From Ancistrus triradiatus (taxonomy: Eukaryota > Chordata > Actinopteri > Siluriformes > Loricariidae), in the NCBI GenBank assembly GCA_025084515.1, contig JAJAGP010001977.1, forward strand, positions 75,001 to 139,000: 64,000 nt of DNA. Reading direction: 5' to 3'. How positions within the stretch are numbered: the stretch's first letter is position 1; every line of letters begins with the position of its first letter. The notes beneath the pieces were generated by a model. The model saw only the letters and a program-made list of their open reading frames with translations. It was not told the DNA's origin and searched no databases. This document shows positions 1-11,455 of this stretch, in pieces. Both the position numbers and the translations under genes were made by a program.

Positions 1-1230
1 CACAGGAATGTAGTAATTGGATTTCTACTTTGGCAAGCAGCCAATAACCTCATAGAATCTCATGTGACATAAACTTTGAACTTTAATATTAAATAATCAA
101 ATTATTCTTTTTCTAGAAATCCCACCCTATGGTCATGCAAGACTCCTCTTCAATTGATTGTCATGTAATAAAAGCATCTACCATAAGTATGAGGCAAACA
201 CACATGCATCTAGTGGTGCTATTGCGTTAAGTATTAACCAGTAGCACTGTCAAGCAATACAGTTCATACTGTCCAGTAAGGGTGATGAAAAACACACATA
301 CCCCTAGTGGTCAAAGTTTGTGTAATTTGCCAATAAGTTATCAGTGTTATAGTGTTTGCAGGATAAATATGTGGAATCAAGGAAATGATTTACTCCCCTC
401 TTAAAGGCACAAATGTTTCAGCCACACATTATCCTTAGCACACTGAAGCCTAAAGACATATTTTGGCCCATAGCTATTGTTGCATTTCTAATCCCATAAT
501 CTTTCAGTGCTTGGAAAACTGGCTACATACAATTTCTCACCCTGACTCTTTTATAATAATGGAATAAAGACGCCGCCTCTACTCCTGAATTAAGTTATTA
601 AAGTTAACAAAATCAATGGGGAACGTAAAGTAGCTATCTTCTGGCATTTCATCTTCTAACTCACAGATTCATTTTAAATTGGCAATATTATGTAACTTTC
701 ACTGGCTAATGGGCTCTTTTAATGGCCTGCACTCATGTAGATCAAAAGCCGACCTTCCTCTGTGTTTCACTGTCTGTTAATGAGGTGAGTGACCTTTCTC
801 TGGGAATTCAGATTTTCACCCACACTCAGATCTTATCACTCACTTTATGCATTATAGGTCTGGTATATTTGGGTTTTTGTTTGTTTGTTTACTGTGGTGG
901 TTGCACTGTGGAACAATTTTATATTACAGTTTTTCCAAATCACCCATTTTCTACATGAAACACAGAGTTTCTTTGGAAAGTGCTTAAGTGGGGGTTCTGG
1001 GGTTTGGGGGGTTGCCAGCTAAATGTAAAGGTGTTTTTTACAAGGTAAAATCTGTTCGTTCTTTCTATCTTTGTGGTTCCATTTGGCCCTCACATGGGCC
1101 TCCCACATGTACAGAAGGACGGAATCAAACAGCCTAAATATTTCTTTTACATTACATGTGCACAGCAACGGCGTTACCAATTAATTAATAACCTAATTAT
1201 TTACATATAAAATAGACCACCAATGTAGTT
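1..1230. other. Non-coding, no gene recognised
   Basis: AT-rich sequence with only short open frames and no recognisable domain. No transposon termini or simple-repeat array were identified. It precedes the first LINE fragment. Confidence 0.5.
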
Positions 1231-1384
1231 TGATCCCTTTTTGAGTCTGGGTCCCCCCAAAGTTTTTTCCTCATGACACATTTAGGGAGTGTTTTTTTCT
1301 TTTTTCTTGAGGTAGGTGTAAAGCTGCTTTGAGAATTGCTATGTTTTAAAAAGCTCTATATACATAAATTTGACTTGACTTGAC
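1231..1384 (+). mobile_element. LINE 3' end (L2/CR1-type, TTGACTTGAC tail), diverged copy
   Basis: This copy shares the order of blocks seen in the better copies at 2850-3040, 4680-4872, 30000-30190 and (minus) 51331-51560. The blocks are TTTTGAGTCTGGGTCC, a pyrimidine-rich stretch, AAGCTGCTTTGAGA, AAAAAGCTCTATATA and a final TTGACTTGACTTGAC. It is the most diverged of the five copies and retains only about 150 bases. It is therefore an old, severely 5'-truncated insertion. Confidence 0.7.
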
Positions 1385-1994
1385 CTGCTTATGAGAATTA
1401 TAGGACACTGAACATTGCTTTATGCATTTAATTAAGTGACTGAATGTTTGGTTGACATCTTTAGAGGCATTGGGAGGTGTATGTTTGATTATTCAGTTTC
1501 TTTCTGTTTTTTCGCATGGATTAATGGACATCCGCAAATATGTCAAAGAAAATCAGCCACACTGCAGGCAAGGTAAGGATAAGTCATAGCTATTTGGCTA
1601 GCCACTTATAACTGTATAATTTAACAAAAGTACATATTAGACCACTAAAGCAAAGGCATTCATTAAACTAGCAAAGACATCAGTTACGTTAGCATAAACA
1701 AAATGAATGCAATTAATAATAAATTCAAATTTGTTCTTCATTTCTCATTCATGGCAGAATAACAAACATTTAGTATTAAATCAGGTTAGTATTTCACAGG
1801 CTTTGTTTTTACCTCTACAGTACTGGAGATTAGTGCTAACGAGTCTCCATGAGTCCTAAAAAGATTAGTTATAAGAGCCAACTGAAAGGAAATTAGGAAC
1901 TGATTCATCCAGAACACAGGCTGCAGTTAGCTTAGCAGCTATGCCTGCGCCTTGAGTTCACCAATAGAGTAAGTGTTTTGCTATTACTTTTCAC
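1385..1994. other. Non-coding spacer between LINE fragments
   Basis: AT-rich; no gene or known repeat recognised. Confidence 0.4.
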
Positions 1995-3040
1995 TTTACT
2001 CTTAGAGTTTTACAATCCAACTCGTCTACTTCGTTCGCAGGGTGCAGGACTTCTTTTAGTTTCTAGAATTAAAAAAGTCACAGCCGGGGGAAAGGCTTTC
2101 TCATACATGGCCCCCCAACTATGGAATAAACTTCCCACTTTAGTTCGAGATTCAGACACTCTCCAAAGTTTTAAGTCTAGGCTAAAGACATACCTATTTA
2201 CGCAGGCTTTTTGACTAGATTTAGACCAGGATTCATGGCTTGGGTCACTGGGGCCGGAGTCTGGAGTCATGTCTGGCCTGCCTGCCTTGTCCGCTAGCCG
2301 GGGAGTGTCGAGTGGGCGGTCTGGCTTGAACTGGGCTTCGGTCCTCATGATCTTGACTCGTGCATCCTTGCCTTAGAATAAGGGCAGAGCTGGGGGTTCA
2401 TAGTCAAAGAGTCTTATGGTGATCAGAGACATTGGGTTGCTGTCTTTCTGCCTCCTGTGGGGTTGCCAATGTCTCATGTGATCCCTCTTGGCTGTGTTTC
2501 CTACCAGTTCTCTCCTCTTTCTAGCTATGCTGCTATAGCTAATGCTGCCGGGGTCTCATGCTACACTTGGCATCAGTGATTTTGTTAATAGACACTGTGC
2601 TCTTAATCAATAACTAATTACATTTTCTGTTTTCTCTCCGAGCTGTGTTCCGGCAGTTCCAGCCCCACACATGATGTTCATCTGCTGTAGCTCCACTCAA
2701 GCTGCTTCCGTCATCAGCTCCAGCCCCACCATACCCGGGCCACTTAATTTCCGATGTGCATACTTCACATTTTATTCGAACTTTGACTCCATGACTGTAG
2801 TTTTGCTCTTAGATTTATCTTCTACGCCGCCCAAGGAGGTTGGGTCCCTTTTTGAGTCTTGGTCCTCCCAAGGGTTCTTCCTATAACACTCAGAGAGTTT
2901 TTCCTTGTCACTGTCGCCCTAGGCTTGCTCAATTTGGGATTGGACGTAGTTATTAGGAGATAATCTAAACTTGTAAAGTTGCTTTGAGACAATGCTCCAT
3001 TGTAAAAAGCGCTGTATAAATAGATCTGACTTGACTTGAC
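1995..3040 (+). mobile_element. 5'-truncated L2/CR1-type LINE: ORF2 C-terminus plus 3' UTR
   Basis: The first 220 bases encode the extreme C-terminus of a Jockey-superfamily (L2/CR1/Rex1-like) ORF2 protein. Visible blocks are EFYNPTRLLRSQGAGLLLV, APQLWNKLP and a final SRLKTYLFTQAF before a stop at about 2212. A roughly 820-base 3' UTR follows and ends in AAAAAGCGCTGTATAAATAG and repeated TTGAC. The body of the reverse transcriptase is missing, as expected from 5' truncation. The 3' UTR matches 29563-30190 base for base over long stretches, so the copies belong to one family. Clade assignment rests on remembered C-terminal motifs, not a search. Confidence 0.8.
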
Positions 3041-3065
3041 TTTACTCACTAAATTACAAATGTAG

Positions 3066-3382
3066 ATTAATGTAAGTGTTTTAAACATTAATTTACTCAT
3101 CATTACTTATCATAGTATCCTTTCCATATCTCTGCTGTGATACCATATAGGCCGCTCTACCAAACACTTATTAAACTCCTCAGATCATGATATATTTACC
3201 TTATGATGGATTTATCGGAACATATCCCCATCGTAAATCAGGGAGCGCCTGTACAATACAACTCCATTTATGCATATGATGCCTTACACAGTGTGGTTTT
3301 TCTGGGGATCTGGAGCAGATTAATTAAATTTACACTATTACAGATGAGAAGAATGTGCCGGGTTCTCGTCATTTTCGGTTCT
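3066..3382 (+). repeat. Interspersed repeat, second copy at 43061-43351
   Basis: About 300 bases align with 43061-43351. Shared blocks include TGTAAGTGTTTTAAACATT, CTTATCATAGT, GATATATTTACCTTATGATG and a TCTGGA(A/G)C(A/G)GATT block. The copy at 43 kb extends left to an ACAGTGGTACGTCGG terminus, so this one is a 5'-truncated or LINE-interrupted copy. It is probably a non-autonomous DNA transposon. Confidence 0.6.
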
Positions 3383-4405
3383 TAAAAAGCCTTCTGGAAC
3401 ATGTCACCAGTTCAACCTAGGGCATCATCTACTTACCAACAAACTCACTCACTCACACCTATGTGCAATTTGGAGCAGCCAGTGCTTTTCCTCTCAAATT
3501 ATATTACCTAGAGAGTAGGGAGCAAGTTCAATCCTGTTCACAGTGGATTGAAAAGGTAAAAAGAAACTTTGCTTTTTATTTTTCTGAATTTTTTAAAATG
3601 CATATTCTGGTTAAGCTGGTTTCTCCTGATTAAGTAGGTACACGTTGCATTTAGTCACTCAGCCGTATATTACACTAACCAGAACACACTAGCTGGTGTT
3701 ATAGTATACATTTATACTCAGAAGAGAGCCACAGTGCACCCAAAAGCTCTAGCTTAAAGGTCACACATCATTATGTGGCCTTTATAAAAACTATCCACCC
3801 GACTTAGGCCTGGATGCGCCTCATAGCAACGTAAGCATTAATCTGAATTCATGGTGGGCTGCTTGTTGGTAATTCTGTTAACAAAAGGTATCCTTAGAAG
3901 ATATTAAATATTCATCCGTTCTATGAATAACAATTGGTAAGGGACGGCAGGCTGTGTTTACTCTGGCGCAGTTGGTTTGCCTCGCTCTGCTCCCTGTAGT
4001 GTTTAGGGCCAGACTAGCTGGAAGAGATAGGGAAAGTTCAGCTCTGTCCCTGGTTCCACATAACCTACATATGATTGCTTGGCATAATTAAAGATTTCAC
4101 AAACTGCACCTGCACAGACTGCATGGCTGTGGGTCTGCATATTTTTATGCTTGTAATTAAAGTCTTCACTGATTTATTTGGAGCATCAAATCCACCACAG
4201 TCGTCATATCTACATAGCAAAGAACCTCAGAACCCCATTTATTGGGGCACTTAAAGGCAGAGAAAGCCAAGCATTCAGTAACATTGCAAGATGGTCTTTG
4301 GAATATTGTGAAATCATGCTGGACAGCATTGGATCATCAGAATTTGCACAAATTTGTTGAATCCAGCTCAAGTGCAGTGTCATTATAGCAAAAGGGGAAC
4401 ATACC
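3383..4405. other. Non-coding, no gene recognised
   Basis: No coding or repeat signature recognised. GCATAATTAAA at 4082-4092 is a near match to a Brn3 site, but a single site of this kind is expected by chance in AT-rich DNA. Confidence 0.4.
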
Positions 4406-4407
4406 AG

Positions 4408-5033
4408 TCATTCATTCATTCACTTTCTTATCTGCTTAATCCTGGACAGGGCTGCACGAGAGCCGGTGCCTGGATGGTGGCATAGGACGCAAGGCAGGAA
4501 CAACCCTAGACAGGACACCAATCCATTGTTGGACACACACTCGCACACTAGGGTCAGTTTAACTTAATTAATTAACCATAAGCATGTATTTGCCGATGTG
4601 CATACTTCACATTCTATTCGGAACTTTGACTCCATGACTTTAGTTCGCTCTTAGATTTATCATCTACGCCGCCCAAGGAGGTTGGGTCCCTTTTTGAGTC
4701 TTGGTCCTCCCAAGGTTTCTTCCTAGAACTAGGGAGTTTTTCCTTGTCACTGTCGCCCTAGGCTTGCTCAATTTGGGATTGGACGTAGTTATTAGGAGAT
4801 AATCTAAACTTGTAAAGTTGCTTTGAGACAATGCTCCATTGCTCCATATAAATAAATCTGACTTGACTTGACTATTTGGACTGTGGGAGGAAACCAGATT
4901 ACCCGGAGTAAACCCAAGCAGAAGACATGCAAGCTCCCCACACAAAGGGCCCAGACTGCTCCACCTGGGGACTGAACTCACGACCTTCTTGCTGTGAGGC
5001 AACAGTCCTACCCACCAAGCCTCCGTGCCACTG
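4408..5033 (-). mobile_element. tRNA-derived SINE (family A), split by a LINE insertion
   Basis: Read on the minus strand, 5033-4873 contains a tRNA-like head: a degenerate box A, then GTCGTGAGTTCAGTCCCCAG as box B. The body follows with ACATGCAAGCTCC-type sequence, TTTCCTCCCACAGTCC and a continuation at 4591-4408 (GGACACCAATCC, TTAAGCAGATAAG). The two halves join if 4592-4872 is removed. Family A members also occur at 6080, 22493, 30358, 60600 and 61818. Confidence 0.75.
4592..4872 (+). mobile_element. L2/CR1-type LINE 3' end inserted into a SINE
   Basis: 281 bases of the same LINE 3' UTR as 2760-3040, ending in ACTTGACTTGAC. It lies between two TATTT copies (4587-4591 and 4873-4877), which read as a target-site duplication. 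It is in the opposite orientation to the surrounding SINE. Confidence 0.8.
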
Positions 5034-6075
5034 AGAATATACCAAATACTAATAATTTCAGAACTGTATGCATTTCAGTATTCAGTATTTCAGTCAAATT
5101 GCTATGCTAATTTTGTGATTCATAATGGAAAACGTTGTATTAAATTTGGGAGAAATGCAAAACAGTTACTTCTGTTCTCATTTTGCACACATAGTGCTGC
5201 ACGGTGTCTTTTCCGGCCCTGATGATGTAATCCTGCGTCTCCACTTGAGCCCTGGTCTGTTCCTGAAGCTGCCTGCATTCCCAGTGACCCTGTTATTTGC
5301 TTTTCATTCTGCACCCTATAGTGCTGTCCAGCTCCCCCTTTGCACTGCGCAGTGTGGAGCTGGCGGAGGGCGGAAACACTGGTTAAGCAAATTGGCATTT
5401 AAGTGGAACTTCTCAGGCCTGCGAGCCTTGCATTATTCATAGGCTGTATGCAGGAAGGAGCGCCGTGCCTCAGCACTCCTCTCCATGGGACAGGAGGAAA
5501 AGTAGGACTCATCAAGCCTGGCCTGTGGACAGAAGTCGTCCGACAGCAGTTTTACCTGGACTTCAGCTCAGTTTACTCTGACTCCTCAGACACACATATA
5601 ATTCAAGATTTATGAAGCATAACAAGACAACAATGATCTCCAAGCCTAGTTTTATTGCAAATCCAAGCATATAGGCTAAGTATATACCTATGGTTCAGTT
5701 TAGCTTTGCGTAGAATTGCACTTCAAAGATTTCCCTCAGAGACTCAGATGTTACAGCTCAACTGGCCCTGTTCTAAATAGGGCAATACAGTGAATGTGTG
5801 GTCTGTATGTTCTAACGTCATGTGGCTCCCACTTCCAGTATTTGCAGTAGAGACTAAACTGTTCCAATCCACCTGTTTCATTATGTCAAGACTTTATTCC
5901 CAACGCCTTACACTCAACCATGGATTTTTCCCTTTATGAGTCTTTGGAAGTTTATCTCTTTCCACTGTGACATTTGGATTCTTCCTTACTTTCTTGATCA
6001 GATATTTGTTAAGTGCTTTGTTACCATGGATATTGATAAAAGCGCTATGAAAAATAAAACTGGATTGAATAATTT
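5034..6075. other. Non-coding, no gene recognised
   Basis: 5190-5560 is relatively GC-rich and unique, and supports open frames of about 100 codons on both strands. None resembles a known protein and no convincing exon boundaries were seen. Confidence 0.4.
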
Positions 6076-6079
6076 TTGT

Positions 6080-6310
6080 ATTCAGTGTGCATCGTCACCT
6101 CACAGTGAGAAGGTCTGGGGTTCAATCCCAGATGGAGCAGGTCTGTGTGGAGTCTGCATGTCCTTCCCGTGTTCGCGTGGGTTTACTTTGGGCACAGTCC
6201 AAAGACGTGTGTTAGGTTAATTGGTGTCTCTAAAGTGCCCTTAGTGTGTGAGTTTGTGTAAGTGTGTGAGTATGTATGTCCTGCAATGTACTGGAATCTA
6301 TAGAAATCTA
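6080..6310 (+). mobile_element. tRNA-derived SINE (family A), 5' end missing
   Basis: Starts at CATCGTCACCTCACAGTGAG, followed by a box-B-like GGGTTCAATCCC, GTCTGCATGT, TTGGGCACAGTCCAAAGACG, GGTTAATTGG and GTCCTGCAATGTACTGG. The same order of blocks occurs at 30380-30600. Confidence 0.75.
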
Positions 6311-7259
6311 TACAATGACATCTTGAAGCCTTCTTCAGAGAAATGTTTGGCATCACTCCAACCAAATGTCAGTCTTGAGCAGAATTTTGCTGTGTTTTTG
6401 AATGTTGACATTTTAGATCAGAAGCGATTTTGAGTTGAATATACACTACTGCTGAGAATTTGTGTACAATCTAAAATTACATCCAAAACATATCAAATTC
6501 CATTTCTCTGTGAAAGTTTTCTGCTAGATTTTGGAACATGACTGTAAGGTCATGAATGTAAGGCTCACAGTTTGCATTCCAATTAATCTCAAAGACTGAG
6601 AAGCATTGAGCTGGGATGCGTTTCCCAATAACAATTACTCTTAGCATGTTTCCCAATAGTCTTCTTAATCTTCAAAGTTAGGAACGAGTTTGTAAGTAGT
6701 ACTTTGCTGACTCCACCTCTGCACTGGAAACACACCGCTAGTCGAAAATCGAACCACCAATTTACATACATTTCCTTATTATAACACAAAATTGGAAACA
6801 CTTTTATAAAAGCTAATAAGTATTTCAATTATTGGTGAAGAAATTGTGTGTTGAAATGATTTATAGCCTGGAATAACAGAAAACACTATATCCTACATTT
6901 ATGTTCATAATTGACAAAAGGACCTTCATAGTGGGTGAATTTAATTTAATACTAACTACATAGTTCAAAGTAGATTTGATTGTTGGCACTGGATATAGAG
7001 TATGTGATTCAATTAGGTTCTCAAAAAAACATAAATTTTTATGAAGTTGTATTTATGAGTGATTTTTGAACAATTACCATCATTACCACAACAGCCTATG
7101 AATTTTATAGCAAATTATTTAAAGGTAATATTGTTTAGGTCATAACCATAGAAACAAACATTGACAGAGAAGCACATGTCAACCATGAGAGAAGAGTGAC
7201 ATTTTAATGTCTGGATAACTTAATCCTGTATTCGTCCACATATACAATATAACCTGTTC
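6311..7259. other. Non-coding, no gene recognised
   Basis: AT-rich. A short GGGATGCGTTTCCCAA motif near 6616 resembles Harbinger-type termini, but no paired end was found. Confidence 0.4.
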
Positions 7260-7703
7260 TACAATTACAGACTGTAGTCCATCTGTAGTCTCATTTACTC
7301 TGTTCTCTAATGGTCAGGACCCTCACAGGACCATCACAGATCAGGTACTATTTGAGTGGTGGATCAATCTCAGCACTGCACTGACACTGATGTGGTGGTG
7401 GTGGTGTGTTAGTGTATGTTTTGCTGGTATGAATGGAACAGACACAGCTTTGCTGGTTCAAACCATTGCATTCAGCCACTATGCTCTCTATTGGAGACAT
7501 GTACCGTATTGCTCCACCTTGTAGATATAAAGTCAGAGACAGTAGCTAATCTGTTGTTGCACAGTTTGTGTTAGTCATCCTCTAAACCTTCATCAGAGCT
7601 CACATGATGCTGCCTATGTGATGCTGGTGGCTGTACAATTTTTGGACTATTCTCAGTCCAGCAGTGACAAATAGGTGTTTAAAAACTCCAGAAGCACTGC
7701 TGG
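7260..7703. repeat. Non-autonomous repeat ending in CAGCACTGCTGGAG-type sequence
   Basis: The blocks GTGGTGGATCAATCTCAGCA, GACACTGATGTGGTGGTGGT and TTTAAAAACTCCAGAAGCAC are typical, from memory, of a widespread teleost DNA-transposon-like repeat. It runs directly into the Tc1 element at about 7704, whose outer left terminus is missing. This suggests that one element inserted in, or recombined with, the other. Confidence 0.5.
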
Positions 7704-7974
7704 AGGGAACATATAAACAACACAAAATAACTCCAAGTAAATCAAACTTCTGTGAAATCAAACTGTCCACTTAGGAAGCAACACTGACTGACAATCTGTT
7801 TCACATGCAAATGGAATACACAACAGGTGGAAATTATTGGCAATTAACAAGACACACTCAATAAAGGAGTGGTTCTGCAGGTGGGGACCACAGACCACTT
7901 CTCAGTACCTATGCTTTCTGGCTGATGTTTTGGTCACTTTAGAATGTTGGTGGTGCTTTCACACTCTTGGTAGC

Positions 7975-9061
7975 ATGAGACGGACTCTACAACCCACACA
8001 AGTGGCTCAGGTAGTGCAGCTCATCCATGATGGCACATCAATGCGAGCTGTGGCAAGAAGGTTTGCTGTGTCTGTCAGGGTAGGGTTTGCAGAGCCTGTA
8101 GGCGGCTACCAGGAGATAGGGCCAGTACACCAGGAGACGGTGGAGGATGTCGTAGGAGGGCAAAACAACCCAGCAGCAGGACCGCTACCCAACCCCCTCT
8201 GCCTTTGTGCAAGGAGGAACAGGAGGAGAACTGCCAGAGCCCGGCAAAATGACCTCCAGCAGCCCACAAATGTGGCATGTGTACTGCACAAACAGTTAGA
8301 AACCGACTCCATGAGTATGGTATGAGGGGCCCGATGTCCACAGATGGGGTTGTGGCTCACAGCCCAACACCGTGCAGGATGCTTGGCATTTGCCAGAGAA
8401 ACACCAGGATGGCAAATTCGCCACTGGCGCCCCTGTGCTCTTCACAGATGAAAGCAGGTTCACCACTGAGCCCATCGTGACAGAGTCTGGAGGACAAGGG
8501 GAGAGGGAGAGCGATCTGTTGCCTGCAAACATCCTTCAGCATGACTGGTTTGGCAGTGGGTCAGTAATGGTGTGGGGTGGCATTTCTTTGGAGGGCCTCA
8601 CAGCCCTCCATGTGCTCGCCAGAGGTAGCCTGACTGCCATTAGGTACCGAGATGAGATCCTCAGACCCCTTGTGAGACCATATGCTGGTGCGGTTGTCCC
8701 TGGGTTCCTCCTAATGCAGGACAATGCTAGACCTCATGTGGCTGGAGTGTGTCAGCAGTTCCTGCAAGATCGGATTCAGTTAAATTTTGAAGCTATGGAC
8801 TGGCCCGCCCGTTCCCCAGACCTGAATCCGATTGAGCACATCTGGGACATCATGTCTCGCTCCATCCACCAATGTCACGTTGTACCACAGACTCTCCAGG
8901 AGTTGGCGGATGCTTTAGTCCAGGTCTGGGAGGAGATCCCTCAGGAGACCATCCGCCACCTCATCAGGAGCATGCCCAGGCGTTGTAGGGAGGTCATACA
9001 GGCACGTGGAGGCCACACTTTGAGCCTCATTTTGACTTGTTTTAAAGTTGGATCTCTTTAA
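7975..9061 (+). pseudogene. Tc1-like transposase, frameshifted N-terminus, intact catalytic triad
   Basis: The start is an N-terminal helix-turn-helix (MRRTLQPTQVAQVV, then DGTSMRAVARRFAVS). A frame disruption follows at about 8075-8130. The catalytic domain is open from 8372 and carries FTDESRF, GSVMVWGG, LMQDNARPHVA, and DWPARSPDLNPIEHIWD. The three acidic residues of the DDE triad are present. Thirty-seven residues separate the second D from the E, where most Tc1-like enzymes have 34. The extra three lie in the variable stretch LQDRIQLNFEAMDW, so they may be a local insertion in this copy. The 229-codon open frame contains the catalytic domain only, so no full transposase of about 340 residues can be made. 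Confidence 0.85.
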
Positions 9062-9150
9062 TTTTGTGTGTGACTCCAAATCCAGGCCTCCATTGGTTAA
9101 TATAATTTGATTTCAATTGATGATTTTTGTGTGATTTTGTTGTCAGCACA

Positions 9151-9345
9151 ATTACATTTACAGAATTTAGCAGACGTCCTTATCCAGAGCGACTTACAAT
9201 TGATACAGTCTTACTGACCCAAGCAATCGTGGGTTAAGGGTCTTGCTCAAGGACCCAACAGTGGCAGCTTAGCAGAGGTGGGATTTGAACCCTGGACCTT
9301 TTGGTCAAGAGTCCAGTACCTTACCCGCTAGGCTACCTCAGTCCT
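9151..9345 (-). mobile_element. tRNA-derived SINE (family B) inserted in the Tc1 right arm
   Basis: On the minus strand: box A GGTAGCCTAGCGGGTAAGG, box B GGTTCAAATCCC, then a body with CTTGAGCAAGACCC and GTAAGTCGCTCTGGATAAGG, and a TGTAAATGTAA-type tail. CACA at 9147-9150 is repeated at 9346-9349 as a short target duplication. Removing the SINE restores the Tc1 arm. Other family B copies lie at 13661, 18955, 24190, 42733, 47171 and 56380. Confidence 0.85.
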
Positions 9346-9447
9346 CACATTCAACTTTGTACAGCACAAAGTATTCAATGAGAATATTCCATTCATTCAG
9401 ATCTAGGATGTGTTATTTGAGTGTTCCCTTTTTTTTGAGCAGTGTAT

Positions 9448-11109
9448 ATGGTAAGTGGAACTGATGGAATGGACAATGAGTGTAGAAACAAGGAGGTGTA
9501 CTTAATAAAGTGATCGGACAGTACATATACTGTATATGTTTTCACAGCATAGAACCAATGCATCGAGTGTACTTTAATAAAAAATTAGCGGCATATATCG
9601 TTTTTGAGGTAAAACTGCAAGTGGACGTCAAGTTAAGACGTACTTGGTGAGTGACAAATGAGCCGGAGTGCTCTTAAATGTAAGAACGAGTTTAAGTGCT
9701 ACGTGGGTTACAAAGAGTTTCAGGAAAAGCTTGTAAATTTAAGAATGTTATTAAGTACGAGATTACGAAGTACTTAGCGTTAAGAACGTTTTGGGAAACC
9801 CACCGCTCCTCACTACAACCCAAACTACTGCTACTGTTATCAGTAAGTGTGGCTGAAGTAATAGAAATCGCTAATTTTAAAAAAGGTGTCTACATACTTA
9901 CGTCCATGTAGCGTAATTCCAGTTAAATTTTATGGGCATACTTTATTTTATATCGATTTGTTCTGCTTTTTTGAAACATTTTATGAACACTTTCAATGAA
10001 AGTGTGAGATTATTTACGTGCAGTTTGGACGATTTTAAGATAGTGTCTATGAGAGTCACTTACACGTTTACCTTTTTACCATTAATGTCTGCAAAAAAAA
10101 AAGAAATTAAAACGCTGATTTGGCGCCAGAAGTATATATTGGCTAAATTAATACATTTTGAATCAAATGTGAAAATAAATAAATGTTATTGCAACAGCCG
10201 AACTGTTGCTTTCCAGTAAACGTCGGCTTACATAACTCATTTTCTCTCAATATTCACTTTTGAAAGGTGAAGTTCATACTCTGAATTATTGCTGATATTT
10301 CAAATGAGACCTGAAACTCAGCATGTTTGCTCCCCTGCAGGCAAGTCTGATTTTTCACCCTCCTTCTCCCTTTTAAAGCGCTGTATTGCACATCCGGCTG
10401 GTTGTAGTGTTTTCAGTAAGTTACGAAGCGCAGTCCTGATCAATGATCATCAATGTATTTAGTTTCATTAAAATTGTACCTCAGCTAAACGAACATATTT
10501 AGCTGTTGTCCGGCTGTAAAGAAGATTTTCATGCTCGGACCAGAGTATCTTGTCAGTTTGAAATGAATTATGCATGGGACACGGTTAGAAGTTTATACGC
10601 ATTTCTTTGAACATATTCCTCAGATATATGTAAATGTGAAGGACTGATTTTTATTCATCTGGTTTAAATTAGGTTGGAGGAGGAAATATTTGATCGACTC
10701 TTATATGTCTGGATCTGTAACCAATTCGTTTCTGTGGTCTGATTGCAGATAATTCGGAAAATCTGAAAATGTTTGACAGAACTGTTTTAAGAGGTATATC
10801 GTACAAATATTAATTTCCTAAACGCACGTTAAATTAAATCTCCATCCTGACTGTTTGTGTGTGATTTAAATGTGCAACAGGAATGCACTTGGTTTATTTT
10901 TGGTTTTATATTATTAGAAAGCATCTTTTCGATGCTGATATTTAGTGTTTAGACCAAATGTTAATAATTATTTGTTTTATGATGCTTTCCTTGGAACGGT
11001 ATCTAATTCATCATGCACTATTGAACAGTCAACTTATGTGACTGTTTTAATAATATCTTGATTTTTAACTAAACATTTCAATCGGTATATCAGTCCAATG
11101 AAGCATTTC
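9448..11109. other. Non-coding 3' flank of the POU gene, no gene recognised
   Basis: Mostly unique AT-rich sequence. GTTTTGGGAAACCCAC near 9789 resembles one terminus of a Harbinger-like MITE, but its partner was not found. 10240-10700 has a higher-complexity composition and could be regulatory; this is untested. Confidence 0.35.
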
Positions 11110-11235
11110 ATGAATGGTCCCTCACGCATTCCATACACCTATAAGATATCCAGAGTCGCAGGTTTTGGGGTCTAACCGGCAGTACAGGTTGCAAGGCAAT
11201 ACCAACCCTGGACAGGGGCACACGCATCCCGTTCT
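11110..11235 (-). mobile_element. SINE family A tail fragment
   Basis: ATACCAACCCTGGACAGGGG and adjoining blocks match the tail region of the minus-oriented SINE at 22590-22625. Only a short piece remains. Confidence 0.45.
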
Positions 11236-11321
11236 TATGGAACCAAGTGAAATTACGTCCTTTTTTTCAGAAGCACGGGGAGCTGTCCGTGGTTCTGAAA
11301 TAAATACACTTCTCTTCTCAT

Positions 11322-11327
<6 letters not shown>

Positions 11328-11392
<65 letters not shown>
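11328..11392. repeat. (AT)n microsatellite
   Basis: About 65 bases of uninterrupted AT repeat. Confidence 0.97.
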
Positions 11393-11419
11393 TGAACTTA
11401 TTGTAAAAATATCCACATA

Positions 11420-11421
<2 letters not shown>

Positions 11422-11453
<32 letters not shown>
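11422..11453. repeat. (GT)n microsatellite
   Basis: About 16 GT units, 30 bases from the AT array. Confidence 0.97.

Positions 11454-11455
<2 letters not shown>

Larger units (their letters stand above)
7704..9447 (+). mobile_element. Tc1-like DNA transposon with degraded left end
   Basis: The right terminal repeat is GTGTTCCCTTTTTTTTGAGC followed by AGTGTATA near 9421-9447. The left end retains only the inner part (GGGAACATATAAACAACAC). The transposase relic lies at 7975-9061 and a SINE interrupts the right arm at 9151-9345. About 20 bases of the outer left terminus have been replaced by the neighbouring repeat, so the copy cannot be mobilised as a unit. Confidence 0.85.

Noticed and set aside
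4082..4092. Second Brn3 site (GCATAATTAAA)
   Set aside because: One mismatch to the consensus in AT-rich DNA with no surrounding island.
5125..5442. 105-codon open frame as a gene
   Set aside because: Overlaps an equally open frame on the other strand; no motif. Kept only as unique sequence.
6605..6720. Harbinger-type MITE
   Set aside because: A single GCGTTTCCCAA motif without a paired terminus or target duplication.
9640..9805. Harbinger-type MITE
   Set aside because: Only one terminus-like motif (TTTTGGGAAACCCAC); the opposite end was not found.
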